Shown one piece after another: positions 1 through 6,878 of a stretch of 12,409 nucleotides of DNA; positions within the stretch are counted from its first letter, which is position 1; each line of letters starts with the position of its first letter. Under the pieces are notes generated by a model. That model saw only the letters and a list, made by a program, of their open reading frames with translations. It searched no databases and had not been told where the DNA came from. Origin of the DNA: Gammaproteobacteria bacterium (GTDB lineage: Bacteria > Pseudomonadota > Gammaproteobacteria > SG8-11); contig JACQEQ010000284.1 in the NCBI GenBank assembly GCA_016200445.1, forward strand, positions 1 to 12,409, written 5' to 3'. The position numbers and the translations under genes were made by a program.

Positions 1-82
1 AATGCTACGTGTCATTCTGCGAACATTTATTATTTAACATAATATACATTATGCGAAATCTTAATTCTCTGAAATTTATTAA
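1..82. other. AT-rich non-coding tail after the operon
   Basis: These bases after the last stop are much richer in A and T than the rest of the window and carry no open frame I can support. A short dyad, CATAAT-ATAC-ATTATG (38-53), and a repeated 11-mer are present. No GC-rich hairpin followed by a T-run is visible, so no intrinsic terminator can be called. The stretch could be the promoter region of a gene to the left, but no convincing -35/-10 pair stands out. Confidence 0.5.
13..57. repeat. Pair of 11-bp near-identical direct repeats
   Basis: CATTCTGCGAA at 13-23 and CATTATGCGAA at 47-57 differ at one base and are 34 bases apart start to start, about three helical turns. The second copy overlaps the 38-53 dyad. 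This could be a pair of binding sites for a regulator of a neighbouring gene, or chance in AT-rich DNA. Confidence 0.35.
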
Positions 83-319
83 TTAGAGCCATGTCTCGAT
101 ATTTATCCGCCGGTACGGCATCTGTGTCCAGGCGAAGTTTTGCTCCGACAAATGCAAGCGCTGATTTAGGTTCGAGTCCAACGGATCGCCCAGCCACTGC
201 GTAATTATTTGTTCACTGCAAGGTTGATAGTGAAAATAGATCTCTCCGTCGATCTCGTTGCTTTTCACAAAGTGCTGGCGTTGCGGCTGACTGCAAAACA
301 AGAAATATTCATCTTTCAT
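83..319 (-). CDS. Small hypothetical protein (78 aa), operon tail
   Basis: An unrecognised 78-residue protein, MKDEYFLFCSQPQ to RRINIETWL. It is rich in Gln and aromatic residues, slightly acidic, with two Cys, three Trp and no signal peptide or membrane helix. The call rests on context: the ATG at 319 has a clear ribosome-binding site GGAGAG (325-330) spaced by 5 bases, it begins 19 bases after the stop of the large upstream gene, and the frame fills the space before the AT-rich tail. A 71-residue frame on the opposite strand covers part of the same DNA and lacks such support. A regulator or accessory protein of the polysaccharide system is conceivable, but nothing in the sequence shows it. 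It does not end in a PEP-CTERM sorting signal. Confidence 0.6.
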   Translation of the reverse strand: MKDEYFLFCSQPQRQHFVKSNEIDGEIYFHYQPCSEQIITQWLGDPLDSNLNQRLHLSEQNFAWTQMPYRRINIETWL

Positions 320-338
320 CTTTGCTCTCCGTTCACTG

Positions 339-1766
339 CTAAGTTAAGTACTGCACTGAAACTTCTTTGTGTTCCGACATCATATCGACTGGTAACCCAT
401 CGGCAATTACGCGCTGGCCGGTGAAGCGCGCACCGCGAATGTTGTCGATTGCGATATCGGAACCGAAATACAGTTGGATTCTTTCGCCGGCATCGCGACA
501 GGTCAGCCGCACGGTACCGGGATTCGCGTCGACGTCAACCTGCGACAACCGCCCAACTATTGCGGACAAGCCCAGATTGCGAAAACGGACCTCTGTTTTG
601 CGATTGGCCGGAATTTCTTCGAGCTGCACGCGGGTGCTGGTGCAGTAATTCAGGCGATGCGGTGAATCAGCATGGTAGTAGCGCGCCGCTGGCGGTGCGA
701 TTTGAAAATCACGGTAAGCCGAAGGGTTGCCCGTTAAACCAAACTCGGCTGCTTTTGCGATGTTGTAGGCTTCACGGGCCGTAACGTAGTGCAGGCGATA
801 GCGCGTACCGTCGTTGTAGTGCCGGTTCAAGACATCATGCATCTTGAAGGCTTTATCGCCGAACAATGCGTCGAAATCACGTTCCATCGCTCCATGGGCG
901 TGGAGCTTGATAAAAACCCATTCGGGCCGCCCGCGCACATGCACATGGCAGTCGAGCCACTTTTTAATACGGTCGGGACGGCCCCAGTTATCCGAGGTTA
1001 GGCTGGCGTTTTCCACGCGCGGATAGTTCGGCGCGCGCCAGTTGATCCCCAACGGACCCTGCATCAGAAGCAGCCCGTGCGGATTGTGCCGCCCCACCGC
1101 CGCATCGCGACCCCAATTGTGCGACTTAGGCCGATTCGGCGTGTGCGGCGAATAATAAATCGAATTGATTTTCCGGGTCTGGCATTCGTTCGCCGACGGC
1201 ATGGTGAAATCGCCCCAGCAACCTAAGTCACGCAAGATCGTCAGCTCGTCGTTGACGCCGCAGTACTTGCCATGACACGAATTATTCAGTGCCCAGTCGC
1301 CGTGTATAAAACCAAACGCGGTGCGCAGATATTCGCCTGACTCAAGCAACAAACCCCAGCGCTGATATTCCGTCACTGCGGCTTGCAGATTACGTTGCAA
1401 CGAAGCGGCTGTATCGCCTTCATGATGGTAGTGCAGCTCCACCTCGCCCAAGCCTAAAAATTGAAACTCTGCCAATGCAGACAAATGAGCGGCGCCGTGA
1501 TGCGGCAGATAAAACCAAGTATGCATCGGCGCATGCCCGAACGCGTGCTGGCAACGCCTGCGTAATTCCGAAAAACCCTCGCGCCATTGTTGCAGCCTTT
1601 CGTGCGCCTGGTGCGGAGTGGAGATTTCATGCAAGGGTTCGAAGTGATCGCAAATCAAAAATAGAATATGCGTTGTGACAGCACGGTGTTGCCTTTGCCA
1701 GCGAAACCGCCGGTGTGCCGTGGCCAGATACGTGGGCAACCACAGATCGAGGCGGCGTCTGAACAT
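339..1766 (-). CDS. Large uncharacterised protein, possible divergent polysaccharide deacetylase-like fold
   Basis: A 475-residue protein whose family I do not recognise with certainty. Numbered from the ATG at 1766, it has CDHFEPL (39-45), ELHYHHEGDT (110-119), FGFIHGDWALNN (151-162), CGVNDELTILRDLGCWGDF (169-187), several Trp-Gly pairs, IKLHAHGAMERDFDALFG (286-303) and a C-terminal ~90-residue beta-rich part. An Asp-His near the N-terminus, a His-x-His-His cluster, and a hydrophobic-x-His-x-His strand late in the domain resemble the metal-binding layout of NodB-like or GH57-like TIM-barrel enzymes, but the classical TFDDG is absent; this is inference. The frame opens at an ATG at 1784 with no ribosome-binding site. 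The ATG at 1766 has AGGA 8 bases before it and is preferred. It follows the glycosyltransferase by 30 bases. No signal peptide is evident, although the first 25 residues are rich in Arg. It is likely to modify or hydrolyse the polysaccharide. Confidence 0.8.
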   Translation of the reverse strand: MFRRRLDLWLPTYLATAHRRFRWQRQHRAVTTHILFLICDHFEPLHEISTPHQAHERLQQWREGFSELRRRCQHAFGHAPMHTWFYLPHHGAAHLSALAEFQFLGLGEVELHYHHEGDTAASLQRNLQAAVTEYQRWGLLLESGEYLRTAFGFIHGDWALNNSCHGKYCGVNDELTILRDLGCWGDFTMPSANECQTRKINSIYYSPHTPNRPKSHNWGRDAAVGRHNPHGLLLMQGPLGINWRAPNYPRVENASLTSDNWGRPDRIKKWLDCHVHVRGRPEWVFIKLHAHGAMERDFDALFGDKAFKMHDVLNRHYNDGTRYRLHYVTAREAYNIAKAAEFGLTGNPSAYRDFQIAPPAARYYHADSPHRLNYCTSTRVQLEEIPANRKTEVRFRNLGLSAIVGRLSQVDVDANPGTVRLTCRDAGERIQLYFGSDIAIDNIRGARFTGQRVIADGLPVDMMSEHKEVSVQYLT

Positions 1767-1796
1767 GTTGGTTATCCTATGCATACACAGTGTTAA

Positions 1797-2957
1797 CTAT
1801 TCTGTTTGGCGCGCTAAACGTGTGTAGATGTCGAGAATCGATGCGGCGTTGTTGAGCCAGGTGTGCGTGCTCACTACATAAGCGCGGCCGGTCTTGCCCA
1901 GCCGTTCGCGTAGCGGCGCGTCAGCGGCCAATTCCAAGATGCGCTCGGCCATGGCGTGCGCATCGCCCTGAGGAATAAGGAGCCCGGTCATGCCATTTTG
2001 TAAAACTTCCAGCACCGGACCTACGCTGGGTGCGATCACCGCTTTTTGCATCGCCAGGTATTCGAATACTTTCATTGGCGAACCGTAGGCATTCGAATTC
2101 AGCAGCACCGCGATATCCATGGCTGCGATGAACTGCGGAATCTCATGATGCGGCTGACGTCCGGCGAATACGACACGGTCTAAAAGCTTTGTGTCGCAGC
2201 AGAATTCTTCCAGGCGAGCACGGAATTCACCCTCGCCCACGAACAAAAAACTCACGTCGTCACGCTCAGCTAGCACCTGGCGTACGACGTCGGCAAACCG
2301 GTCGATGCCCTGCCAGCGGTTCATCGTGCCGACAAAACCCACGACAATTTTTCGCAGACCAAGCCGCTGACGTAAGGTTTCTCCCGAATATCGCGCGGGA
2401 TCGAATTCCTCCGGCCATACCGCGTTGTGCGATACAGCGATGCGTTCTGCGGGAACGCCTTCGCGGACCAGCATCTGCTTTTCGGTTTCGGTCACGGTGA
2501 TAATGTGGCCGGCGGCCAGTAACGTGCGCTGCTCGACAATTTTTGCCAGGCGCCTAAATGTCAAGCCATAGTACTGCGACCAGGCTTGCGCATACGGAGT
2601 GTTGACCTCAAGAATGAGGCGAATGCGGCGCCAACGCGCCACTGCGACGCCGGCGACATTAAATAGCGCATACCGTTCGTAGATAAAATCCGGATCGAAA
2701 CGCCATACCACCCACAATAATTTGCAAAACACCGGCACGTTATAAGCAAGCGCAGCCAACTCAAAGACAAACTGCGGCAGCCGTTGTTTGATGCGGCTAA
2801 GCCACGATCTATGCGTTGATGTTTTCGATGCCGACAGCGGCGCGGGGCCTGCAAGACAGACCTCATGACCCTGCGCGCGCAGTGCATTTACGATGGCCAT
2901 AATATGCACCGACTCTGGTTCTTCGCCTTGTGTACGATGGTGATAGAGAATGCGCAT
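1797..2957 (-). CDS. Glycosyltransferase (GT4-like, SPxKxFEY variant)
   Basis: A 386-residue GT-B glycosyltransferase opening MRILYHHRTQGEEPESVHI, with an N-terminal hydrophobic/amphipathic stretch at about 62-86 that may contact the membrane. The acceptor-side domain ends near VNTPYAQAWSQYYGL (118-132), and HIITVTETEKQML (151-163) leads to the donor domain. There, VGFVGTMNRWQGIDRF (206-221) precedes YGSPMKVFEYLAMQKAVIA (291-309), in which K296 and E299 replace the more common EX7E pattern; this SP-x-K-x-FEY form is a known variant of GT4-type enzymes. Donor and acceptor are unknown. It follows the NodB-like deacetylase by 19 bases but lacks an obvious ribosome-binding site, so coupling to upstream translation is likely. 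It is the third glycosyltransferase of the operon; together they imply a repeat unit with at least three added sugars, if all act on the same chain. Confidence 0.9.
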   Translation of the reverse strand: MRILYHHRTQGEEPESVHIMAIVNALRAQGHEVCLAGPAPLSASKTSTHRSWLSRIKQRLPQFVFELAALAYNVPVFCKLLWVVWRFDPDFIYERYALFNVAGVAVARWRRIRLILEVNTPYAQAWSQYYGLTFRRLAKIVEQRTLLAAGHIITVTETEKQMLVREGVPAERIAVSHNAVWPEEFDPARYSGETLRQRLGLRKIVVGFVGTMNRWQGIDRFADVVRQVLAERDDVSFLFVGEGEFRARLEEFCCDTKLLDRVVFAGRQPHHEIPQFIAAMDIAVLLNSNAYGSPMKVFEYLAMQKAVIAPSVGPVLEVLQNGMTGLLIPQGDAHAMAERILELAADAPLRERLGKTGRAYVVSTHTWLNNAASILDIYTRLARQTE

Positions 2958-2976
2958 AGGCCGTCTGTGTGCGAAA

Positions 2977-3615
2977 TTACAAACGCTGAAATCTCAATCC
3001 GGACGAACGCCAGACCGGCAACATGGTGGCCAGCGCTTGCACCGTAAACGGATTGTGATCGTGTAATAACACGATATCGCGCGGGAACACCGGCTGATGC
3101 TGCATGCGCAGCAGCAAGGCATCGTTGCCGTCTTTGCGATAATCGCTATAGGTTTTACTCCAATGCACCACACGATAGCCGAAAGCGATCACCTGCTCGA
3201 GCGAGCGCACGCCGAGCTTGCCGCGCGGCGGCCGGAACAAATCAATCGTCACACCGGCGGCATTTTGAATCGCACGTTCGCAGGCTTCCAGTTCCCAGAT
3301 CAGATCATCGCGATGAATGCCGGCCACCTCCCGGTGCCCGAACGTATGATTACCCAGCGTATGTCCTTCGACGGCGATGCGGCGTACCAGCTCCGGATAA
3401 CGCACGACCCGGTGCCCAATCACAAAAAATGTGCCCTTGATACCGTGCTCCGCAAGTAGATCGAGCACTTCCGGCGTGTGTACCGGATGCGGCCCATCGT
3501 CAAATGTCAAGGCAAGCGCCTTTCCCGCTTCGGCAGGCAGTCTCCACAAAAAACGATCCTGCGGCACGATCCGCCGCAGCGTGTCTTTGGCGGCGTTTCT
3601 AAGCCATGGCGACAT
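2977..3615 (-). CDS. NodB-like polysaccharide deacetylase (CE4)
   Basis: A 212-residue protein that is almost only the NodB homology domain, with all five catalytic motifs: TFDDGP (37-42; D39 and D40), HTFGHRE (90-96; H90 and H94 bind metal), RPPRGK (128-133), VHWSKTYSDY (150-159; the W-x-x-x-x-x-D motif 4 position) and VLLHDHN (182-188; catalytic His in motif 5). It should therefore be an active, metal-dependent de-N-acetylase acting on GlcNAc-like residues. There is no signal peptide and no clear membrane anchor, so it probably works in the cytoplasm on the lipid-linked precursor, as NodB works on its oligosaccharide. It starts at 3615 behind AAGGAGG, overlapping the upstream glycosyltransferase by 17 bases, and ends 19 bases before the next gene. 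It is shorter and distinct in type from the deacetylase at 6879-7901, so the two probably have different targets. Confidence 0.93.
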   Translation of the reverse strand: MSPWLRNAAKDTLRRIVPQDRFLWRLPAEAGKALALTFDDGPHPVHTPEVLDLLAEHGIKGTFFVIGHRVVRYPELVRRIAVEGHTLGNHTFGHREVAGIHRDDLIWELEACERAIQNAAGVTIDLFRPPRGKLGVRSLEQVIAFGYRVVHWSKTYSDYRKDGNDALLLRMQHQPVFPRDIVLLHDHNPFTVQALATMLPVWRSSGLRFQRL

Positions 3616-4819
3616 GAGAACCTCCTTGTAATGCTTCGTTTAGGCAGCGTCCGTTGCGAGCTGCAATTGCGTCCCAGGTGAGATGCGCGACCGAAAGCCG
3701 CACGTGGTCCGGTGCCCACGCTTGCGAAAACGCAGTAACGATAGCTTCGGCCAGCGCATCGGCGTGATTCGGCTCTACCAGCAAGCCATTTTCTCGATGC
3801 GTCACCAGTTCCGGCAGTCCGCCCACACGGGTCGCCACCACCGGCACGCCGCTGGCAAGAGCTTCAACCACGACATTAGGCGTGCCCTCGTTGCGGCTGG
3901 GAAGACACAACAGATCGGCCGCGCCGATCCAGCGTGACACCGCAGCATGCGGTTGTGCGCCCAGAAATAGCACCCGATCATGAATTCCAGAGGACATGGC
4001 CTGGCGTTCAAGTTCAGACCGGCAGCGTCCCGCGCCAAGCACAATCAAGCGGTCGCGTGAATCGATGCGCGCTCTGGAACACAGTTGCCGCCACGCTTCG
4101 ATTAAAGTGTCAACACCTTTGATAGCCACCAGTTCTCCGGCAAACACCACGATGCGTCCTGACAAATCCAGGCTCAACTCGCGGCGCAATGCAGACCTCG
4201 GCCGAGGAAAAAAAATACCTGGATCAAACCCGGCGCACGGAATGTGAACCACGCACTTGGGATCGCGATGTTCCGGTAATAGATCAAGGTCGAGGATTTT
4301 TGTGCGCATCTTGTCGCTGACCGCGATGACCGCGCTCGCGCCGCTAAATGCCCTGCGCAACTGGGCGCGCACCGGCGCCGAGTTCGCATACACATTAATG
4401 TCACTACCGTGCGCCGTGATTACATACGGCATACCGAGGCGGCGCGCGGCGAAAGCAACGCCAACGCCGTCTGGAAACGCGCAATGCGCATGCACGATCA
4501 ACTGCCGCGAAAATTTTCGCAAGCGTCGCAAGCTCGGCAAAATCGCCAGGGCATAAGTTAATCCCGACAAACTACCCGCGCGCGGCACGGCCACGAAGCG
4601 CGGGTGCTCAACCTCGATATTTCCTATCCACTCGCGCCTGGGTATCCGGCGCAGCGGCGACCAGCGTGCGACCCGTAACCACGGCGGGACATAGGGCACC
4701 GGCGCAATCACGTCGACGTCGTGGATGCGGCGCATGGCGCTCACCAAGTTGGCGACGAATACCGCACGCTGCGGATCCGCCGCGTTTGGAAAAAAAGTGG
4801 TTACGGTGGCGATACGCAT
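3599..4819 (-). CDS. GT4 family glycosyltransferase
   Basis: A 406-residue GT-B glycosyltransferase starting MRIATVTTFFPN. The N-terminal domain contains the glycine-poor opening loop AADPQRAVFVANLV and IVHAHCAFPDGVGVAFAA (108-125), with ITAHGSDINVY (134-144) closing it. The donor domain has FAGELVAIKGVDTLIEA (226-242; K234 is the phosphate-binding lysine) and the EX7E pair in RNEGTPNVVVEALASG (E311, E319). This is the usual GT4 exopolysaccharide transferase build; the sugar is unknown. The open frame extends 63 bases upstream to an ATG at 4882, but that would overlap the methyltransferase deeply and add 21 residues that do not fit the fold. The ATG at 4819, overlapping the TGA stop as TGATG, is the natural coupled start. 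It overlaps the next deacetylase gene by 17 bases and carries that gene's ribosome-binding site. Confidence 0.93.
   Translation of the reverse strand: MRIATVTTFFPNAADPQRAVFVANLVSAMRRIHDVDVIAPVPYVPPWLRVARWSPLRRIPRREWIGNIEVEHPRFVAVPRAGSLSGLTYALAILPSLRRLRKFSRQLIVHAHCAFPDGVGVAFAARRLGMPYVITAHGSDINVYANSAPVRAQLRRAFSGASAVIAVSDKMRTKILDLDLLPEHRDPKCVVHIPCAGFDPGIFFPRPRSALRRELSLDLSGRIVVFAGELVAIKGVDTLIEAWRQLCSRARIDSRDRLIVLGAGRCRSELERQAMSSGIHDRVLFLGAQPHAAVSRWIGAADLLCLPSRNEGTPNVVVEALASGVPVVATRVGGLPELVTHRENGLLVEPNHADALAEAIVTAFSQAWAPDHVRLSVAHLTWDAIAARNGRCLNEALQGGSHVAMA
3621..3627 (-). promoter_or_regulatory. Shine-Dalgarno AAGGAGG for the NodB-like deacetylase
   Basis: A near-perfect AAGGAGG lies within the last codons of the upstream glycosyltransferase, 5 bases before the ATG at 3615. 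It fixes the deacetylase start and shows the 17-base gene overlap is real. Confidence 0.8.
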
Positions 4820-5604
4820 CACGGCTCGCCGGATACATCGCGGTGCTGATGTGCGGCAACCACATAGCTGTGCGAATGGCAATAACGCCCTAGCCGGTAA
4901 CGAGAAGCGCGGATCAGCCGGCGAGCCAGCCAGTCGCCGATACGCGACTCCGGTGTTTTATGTCGAGCGCCGCTCCTTTCAAGCCAATGCGCAAGATGCA
5001 ACAGCGGTTTTTCCAGAACAGCGAACGGCTTCAGATACAGACTATCGCCGCCGACGATACGGAACCGCGCACCGACCAGTCCGGTCAGTTCCTCAGCGGA
5101 CAGATAGGGTTGCCGTCCCGCCATCGAAGACACCAGCAGCAAGCCGCCGGGACGCAGCATTTCGGCGACGCGTTGCAAAACGATGGATCGTTCCTGCGCG
5201 GGCACGTAGTACAACACTTCGAGCAATACCACGACGTCCATCGCGCTGCGGAAACGCGCGGCGACTTGGTCGATTGATAAACACTCGAAGGCCAAAGATG
5301 GATAGCGTATCCGGGCGCGCGCGATTCCCTGTTCAGATACGTCGACACCCCAGATTCGCGCGGCCGGGCCGAAATGGCGTGCGAGCATTGCGGTAAATGT
5401 GCCGGTGGAACAACCGATATCGAGAATCGTTCGCGGCGCAGCACGCGCTGCCAGTGCCGTATCCAGCGCTTCCAGCATCATGCGATAACGCGCGAGCTGC
5501 GACGGGCGCCAATCGAGCCCCCACGGATCACCCTGCACGCGCTGGTAACGTTCGTCCAACCACGCGCGGGAACCGTAGCTGAGTTGCTGCATTGGTTGTG
5601 TCAT
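4819..5604 (-). CDS. Class I SAM-dependent methyltransferase, NodS-like
   Basis: A 261-residue cytoplasmic methyltransferase. The SAM-binding motif I is LDIGCSTGTF (61-70), the acidic residue after strand 2 is in GVDVSEQGIARAR (86-98), motif II is VVVLLEVLYYV (124-134), and LRPGG (150-154) follows. The N-terminal part, GDPWGLDWRP (25-34) then RYRMMLEAL, resembles the DPW-x-L-D motif before the SAM domain of NodS, the enzyme that N-methylates the deacetylated end of Nod-factor chitooligosaccharides; EVLYY is also a NodS-like feature. This gives a specific, though unproven, suggestion that it methylates an amino sugar. A polar ~60-residue C-terminal tail goes beyond the core. The ATG follows AGGAGGT by 6 bases, one of the best ribosome-binding sites in the operon. 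Its TGA stop overlaps the next ATG by one base (TGATG). O-methylation of a sugar hydroxyl remains possible. Confidence 0.87.
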   Translation of the reverse strand: MTQPMQQLSYGSRAWLDERYQRVQGDPWGLDWRPSQLARYRMMLEALDTALAARAAPRTILDIGCSTGTFTAMLARHFGPAARIWGVDVSEQGIARARIRYPSLAFECLSIDQVAARFRSAMDVVVLLEVLYYVPAQERSIVLQRVAEMLRPGGLLLVSSMAGRQPYLSAEELTGLVGARFRIVGGDSLYLKPFAVLEKPLLHLAHWLERSGARHKTPESRIGDWLARRLIRASRYRLGRYCHSHSYVVAAHQHRDVSGEP

Positions 5605-5610
5605 GACCTG

Positions 5611-5617
5611 ACCTCCT
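5611..5617 (-). promoter_or_regulatory. Strong Shine-Dalgarno AGGAGGT for the methyltransferase
   Basis: AGGAGGT on the minus strand, 6 bases before the ATG at 5604. Two bases of the ligase stop TAG (5618-5616) are the first two bases of the site, so termination and re-initiation are physically linked. It confirms the methyltransferase start. Confidence 0.8.
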
Positions 5618-6872
5618 AAATTTTAAGAAAGTTACCGGAGGGAACGGCATCCGGCCTAGCGGCGCTTGCAAGCGATGGATTGTCTATTCCTGGCTCCTGA
5701 ATGTTATTCTCCAGCGCGCGGCGCAACGCGGCATAGGTAATCGCCAGCGCGCACAGCACATAAAATCCCCAATCATGCGGTTTGGCATCCAGTAACGCGC
5801 GTAGCGCAAGCGAACACAGACTAACCAGAGCGGCGGTGCGCACCGCCTCCAGCCAGGCGTAATCGGGGTGAATCAAGGGTTTTAGCAGTTCACGAAACAT
5901 GTGCCAGAGCATGAATACAAACGAAATGAATCCCACTAGCCCGCTGGTTGCGGCAATCTCGACATAGGTGTTATGCGAATTTTTTCCCCAATTGTCGTAG
6001 CTTATTTCTGCATAACGGCGCGTGTATTCGCCGAAGCGGCGGCTGCCGACGCCCAGTAACGGATGCCTCTTGACCATTTTCAAGCCGGTGCGCCATAACT
6101 CGGTGCGCTGGCCTTTCGCATCCTCTGCGGTGTAGCTGCTGCCTTGGTTTTCCGCGCGTTTTTCCCACTGATAACCGATCGCCACTGTGCCGATCACACA
6201 CATCAGCAGCAGTACGCCGATGCGTTTGGCGCCTTGTGTGAAAAACACTCCGATCAAAACGCATTCGAGTACCAGGGCCAACATCCCGCCGCGTGACAAA
6301 GACAGAAACATGCCGGTAATGCATGCCGCCAGGCTCAGCAGCAGCAGCAAGCGCGTGAAGCCGCGCTGCTCGCGCCAAAACACATAAATAAACGGCAGTA
6401 ACAAAATGATCACGAACGAGTAATCATTATGATTTTCGTACATGCCATAAGCACCGGCGCGGCCGCCTACGGCTGCTGGAAGTTGCGCCTGCACCGCATA
6501 CAATCCATACAATACGATGACCATGCCGCCGGCGATAATGCCCCATACATAGCGTTTGAATGCAGACGCATCGTGAATCAGCAGCAACGAAATCACCACG
6601 AAAAACAGATACACCTGCCAGTACGCAAACTCCTTCAGCATGCTGGGGGTTCCGCTGTAGTGAACCGAAACCACTTGCGCCAAAATGAACACGCCAAGAT
6701 AGAAAAAAGCCGGATGTCCAAACACGGCACCACGCGCATAGACCGGATTACGCATCAACACGCCCGACAATGCGGCGAGCACCGACGCGGCCAGAATGGG
6801 CCGCACTGCATCAAGCGACGGCCACAGCACGCCGGGCTGAAGAAAGGTGAGAAAGCTATATAGAAAATCCAT
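5616..6872 (-). CDS. O-antigen ligase/Wzy-like polymerase (Wzy_C domain)
   Basis: A 418-residue inner-membrane protein with about 10-12 hydrophobic helices and one large periplasmic loop (roughly residues 234-304), the topology of O-antigen ligases and Wzy polymerases. Hallmarks are SLSRGG (191-196), HPLLGVGSRRFGEY (270-283) and HNTYVEIAATSGLVG (300-314), which together mark the Wzy_C/O-antigen ligase core. In an XrtA-type locus this slot is often filled by the exosortase A-associated O-ligase TIGR03097, and the size and opening are compatible, but ligase and polymerase cannot be told apart by eye. It would join lipid-linked repeat units to each other or to an acceptor. Its start lies 6 bases after the deacetylase stop with GGGGT upstream. 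Its TAG stop forms part of the strong ribosome-binding site of the next gene. The last ~28 residues are polar and probably cytoplasmic. Confidence 0.87.
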   Translation of the reverse strand: MDFLYSFLTFLQPGVLWPSLDAVRPILAASVLAALSGVLMRNPVYARGAVFGHPAFFYLGVFILAQVVSVHYSGTPSMLKEFAYWQVYLFFVVISLLLIHDASAFKRYVWGIIAGGMVIVLYGLYAVQAQLPAAVGGRAGAYGMYENHNDYSFVIILLLPFIYVFWREQRGFTRLLLLLSLAACITGMFLSLSRGGMLALVLECVLIGVFFTQGAKRIGVLLLMCVIGTVAIGYQWEKRAENQGSSYTAEDAKGQRTELWRTGLKMVKRHPLLGVGSRRFGEYTRRYAEISYDNWGKNSHNTYVEIAATSGLVGFISFVFMLWHMFRELLKPLIHPDYAWLEAVRTAALVSLCSLALRALLDAKPHDWGFYVLCALAITYAALRRALENNIQEPGIDNPSLASAARPDAVPSGNFLKI

Positions 6873-6878
6873 AGTTGC

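Noticed and set aside
1..82. Intrinsic terminator after the operon
   Set aside because: The only inverted repeat is AT-rich with a 6-base arm and no following T-run in the minus direction; it would be too weak.
209..424. 71-codon plus-strand frame over the small gene
   Set aside because: It has no supported ribosome-binding site and straddles the junction of two minus-strand genes.
4820..4882. Upstream extension of the second glycosyltransferase to an ATG at 4882
   Set aside because: The extra 21 residues do not belong to the fold, the overlap with the methyltransferase would be 64 bases, and the TGATG junction at 4819 is a natural coupled start.
4725..5396. 223-codon open frame on the plus strand
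   Set aside because: It lies opposite the methyltransferase and the start of the glycosyltransferase, both with clear family motifs; the translation is Arg-rich and low in structure, typical of an antisense shadow in GC-rich coding DNA.
5616..5760. Possible PEP-CTERM signal in the tail of the ligase (EPG near residue 393)
   Set aside because: There is no transmembrane helix and basic cluster after the EPG; the tail is polar and belongs to a multi-pass membrane protein.
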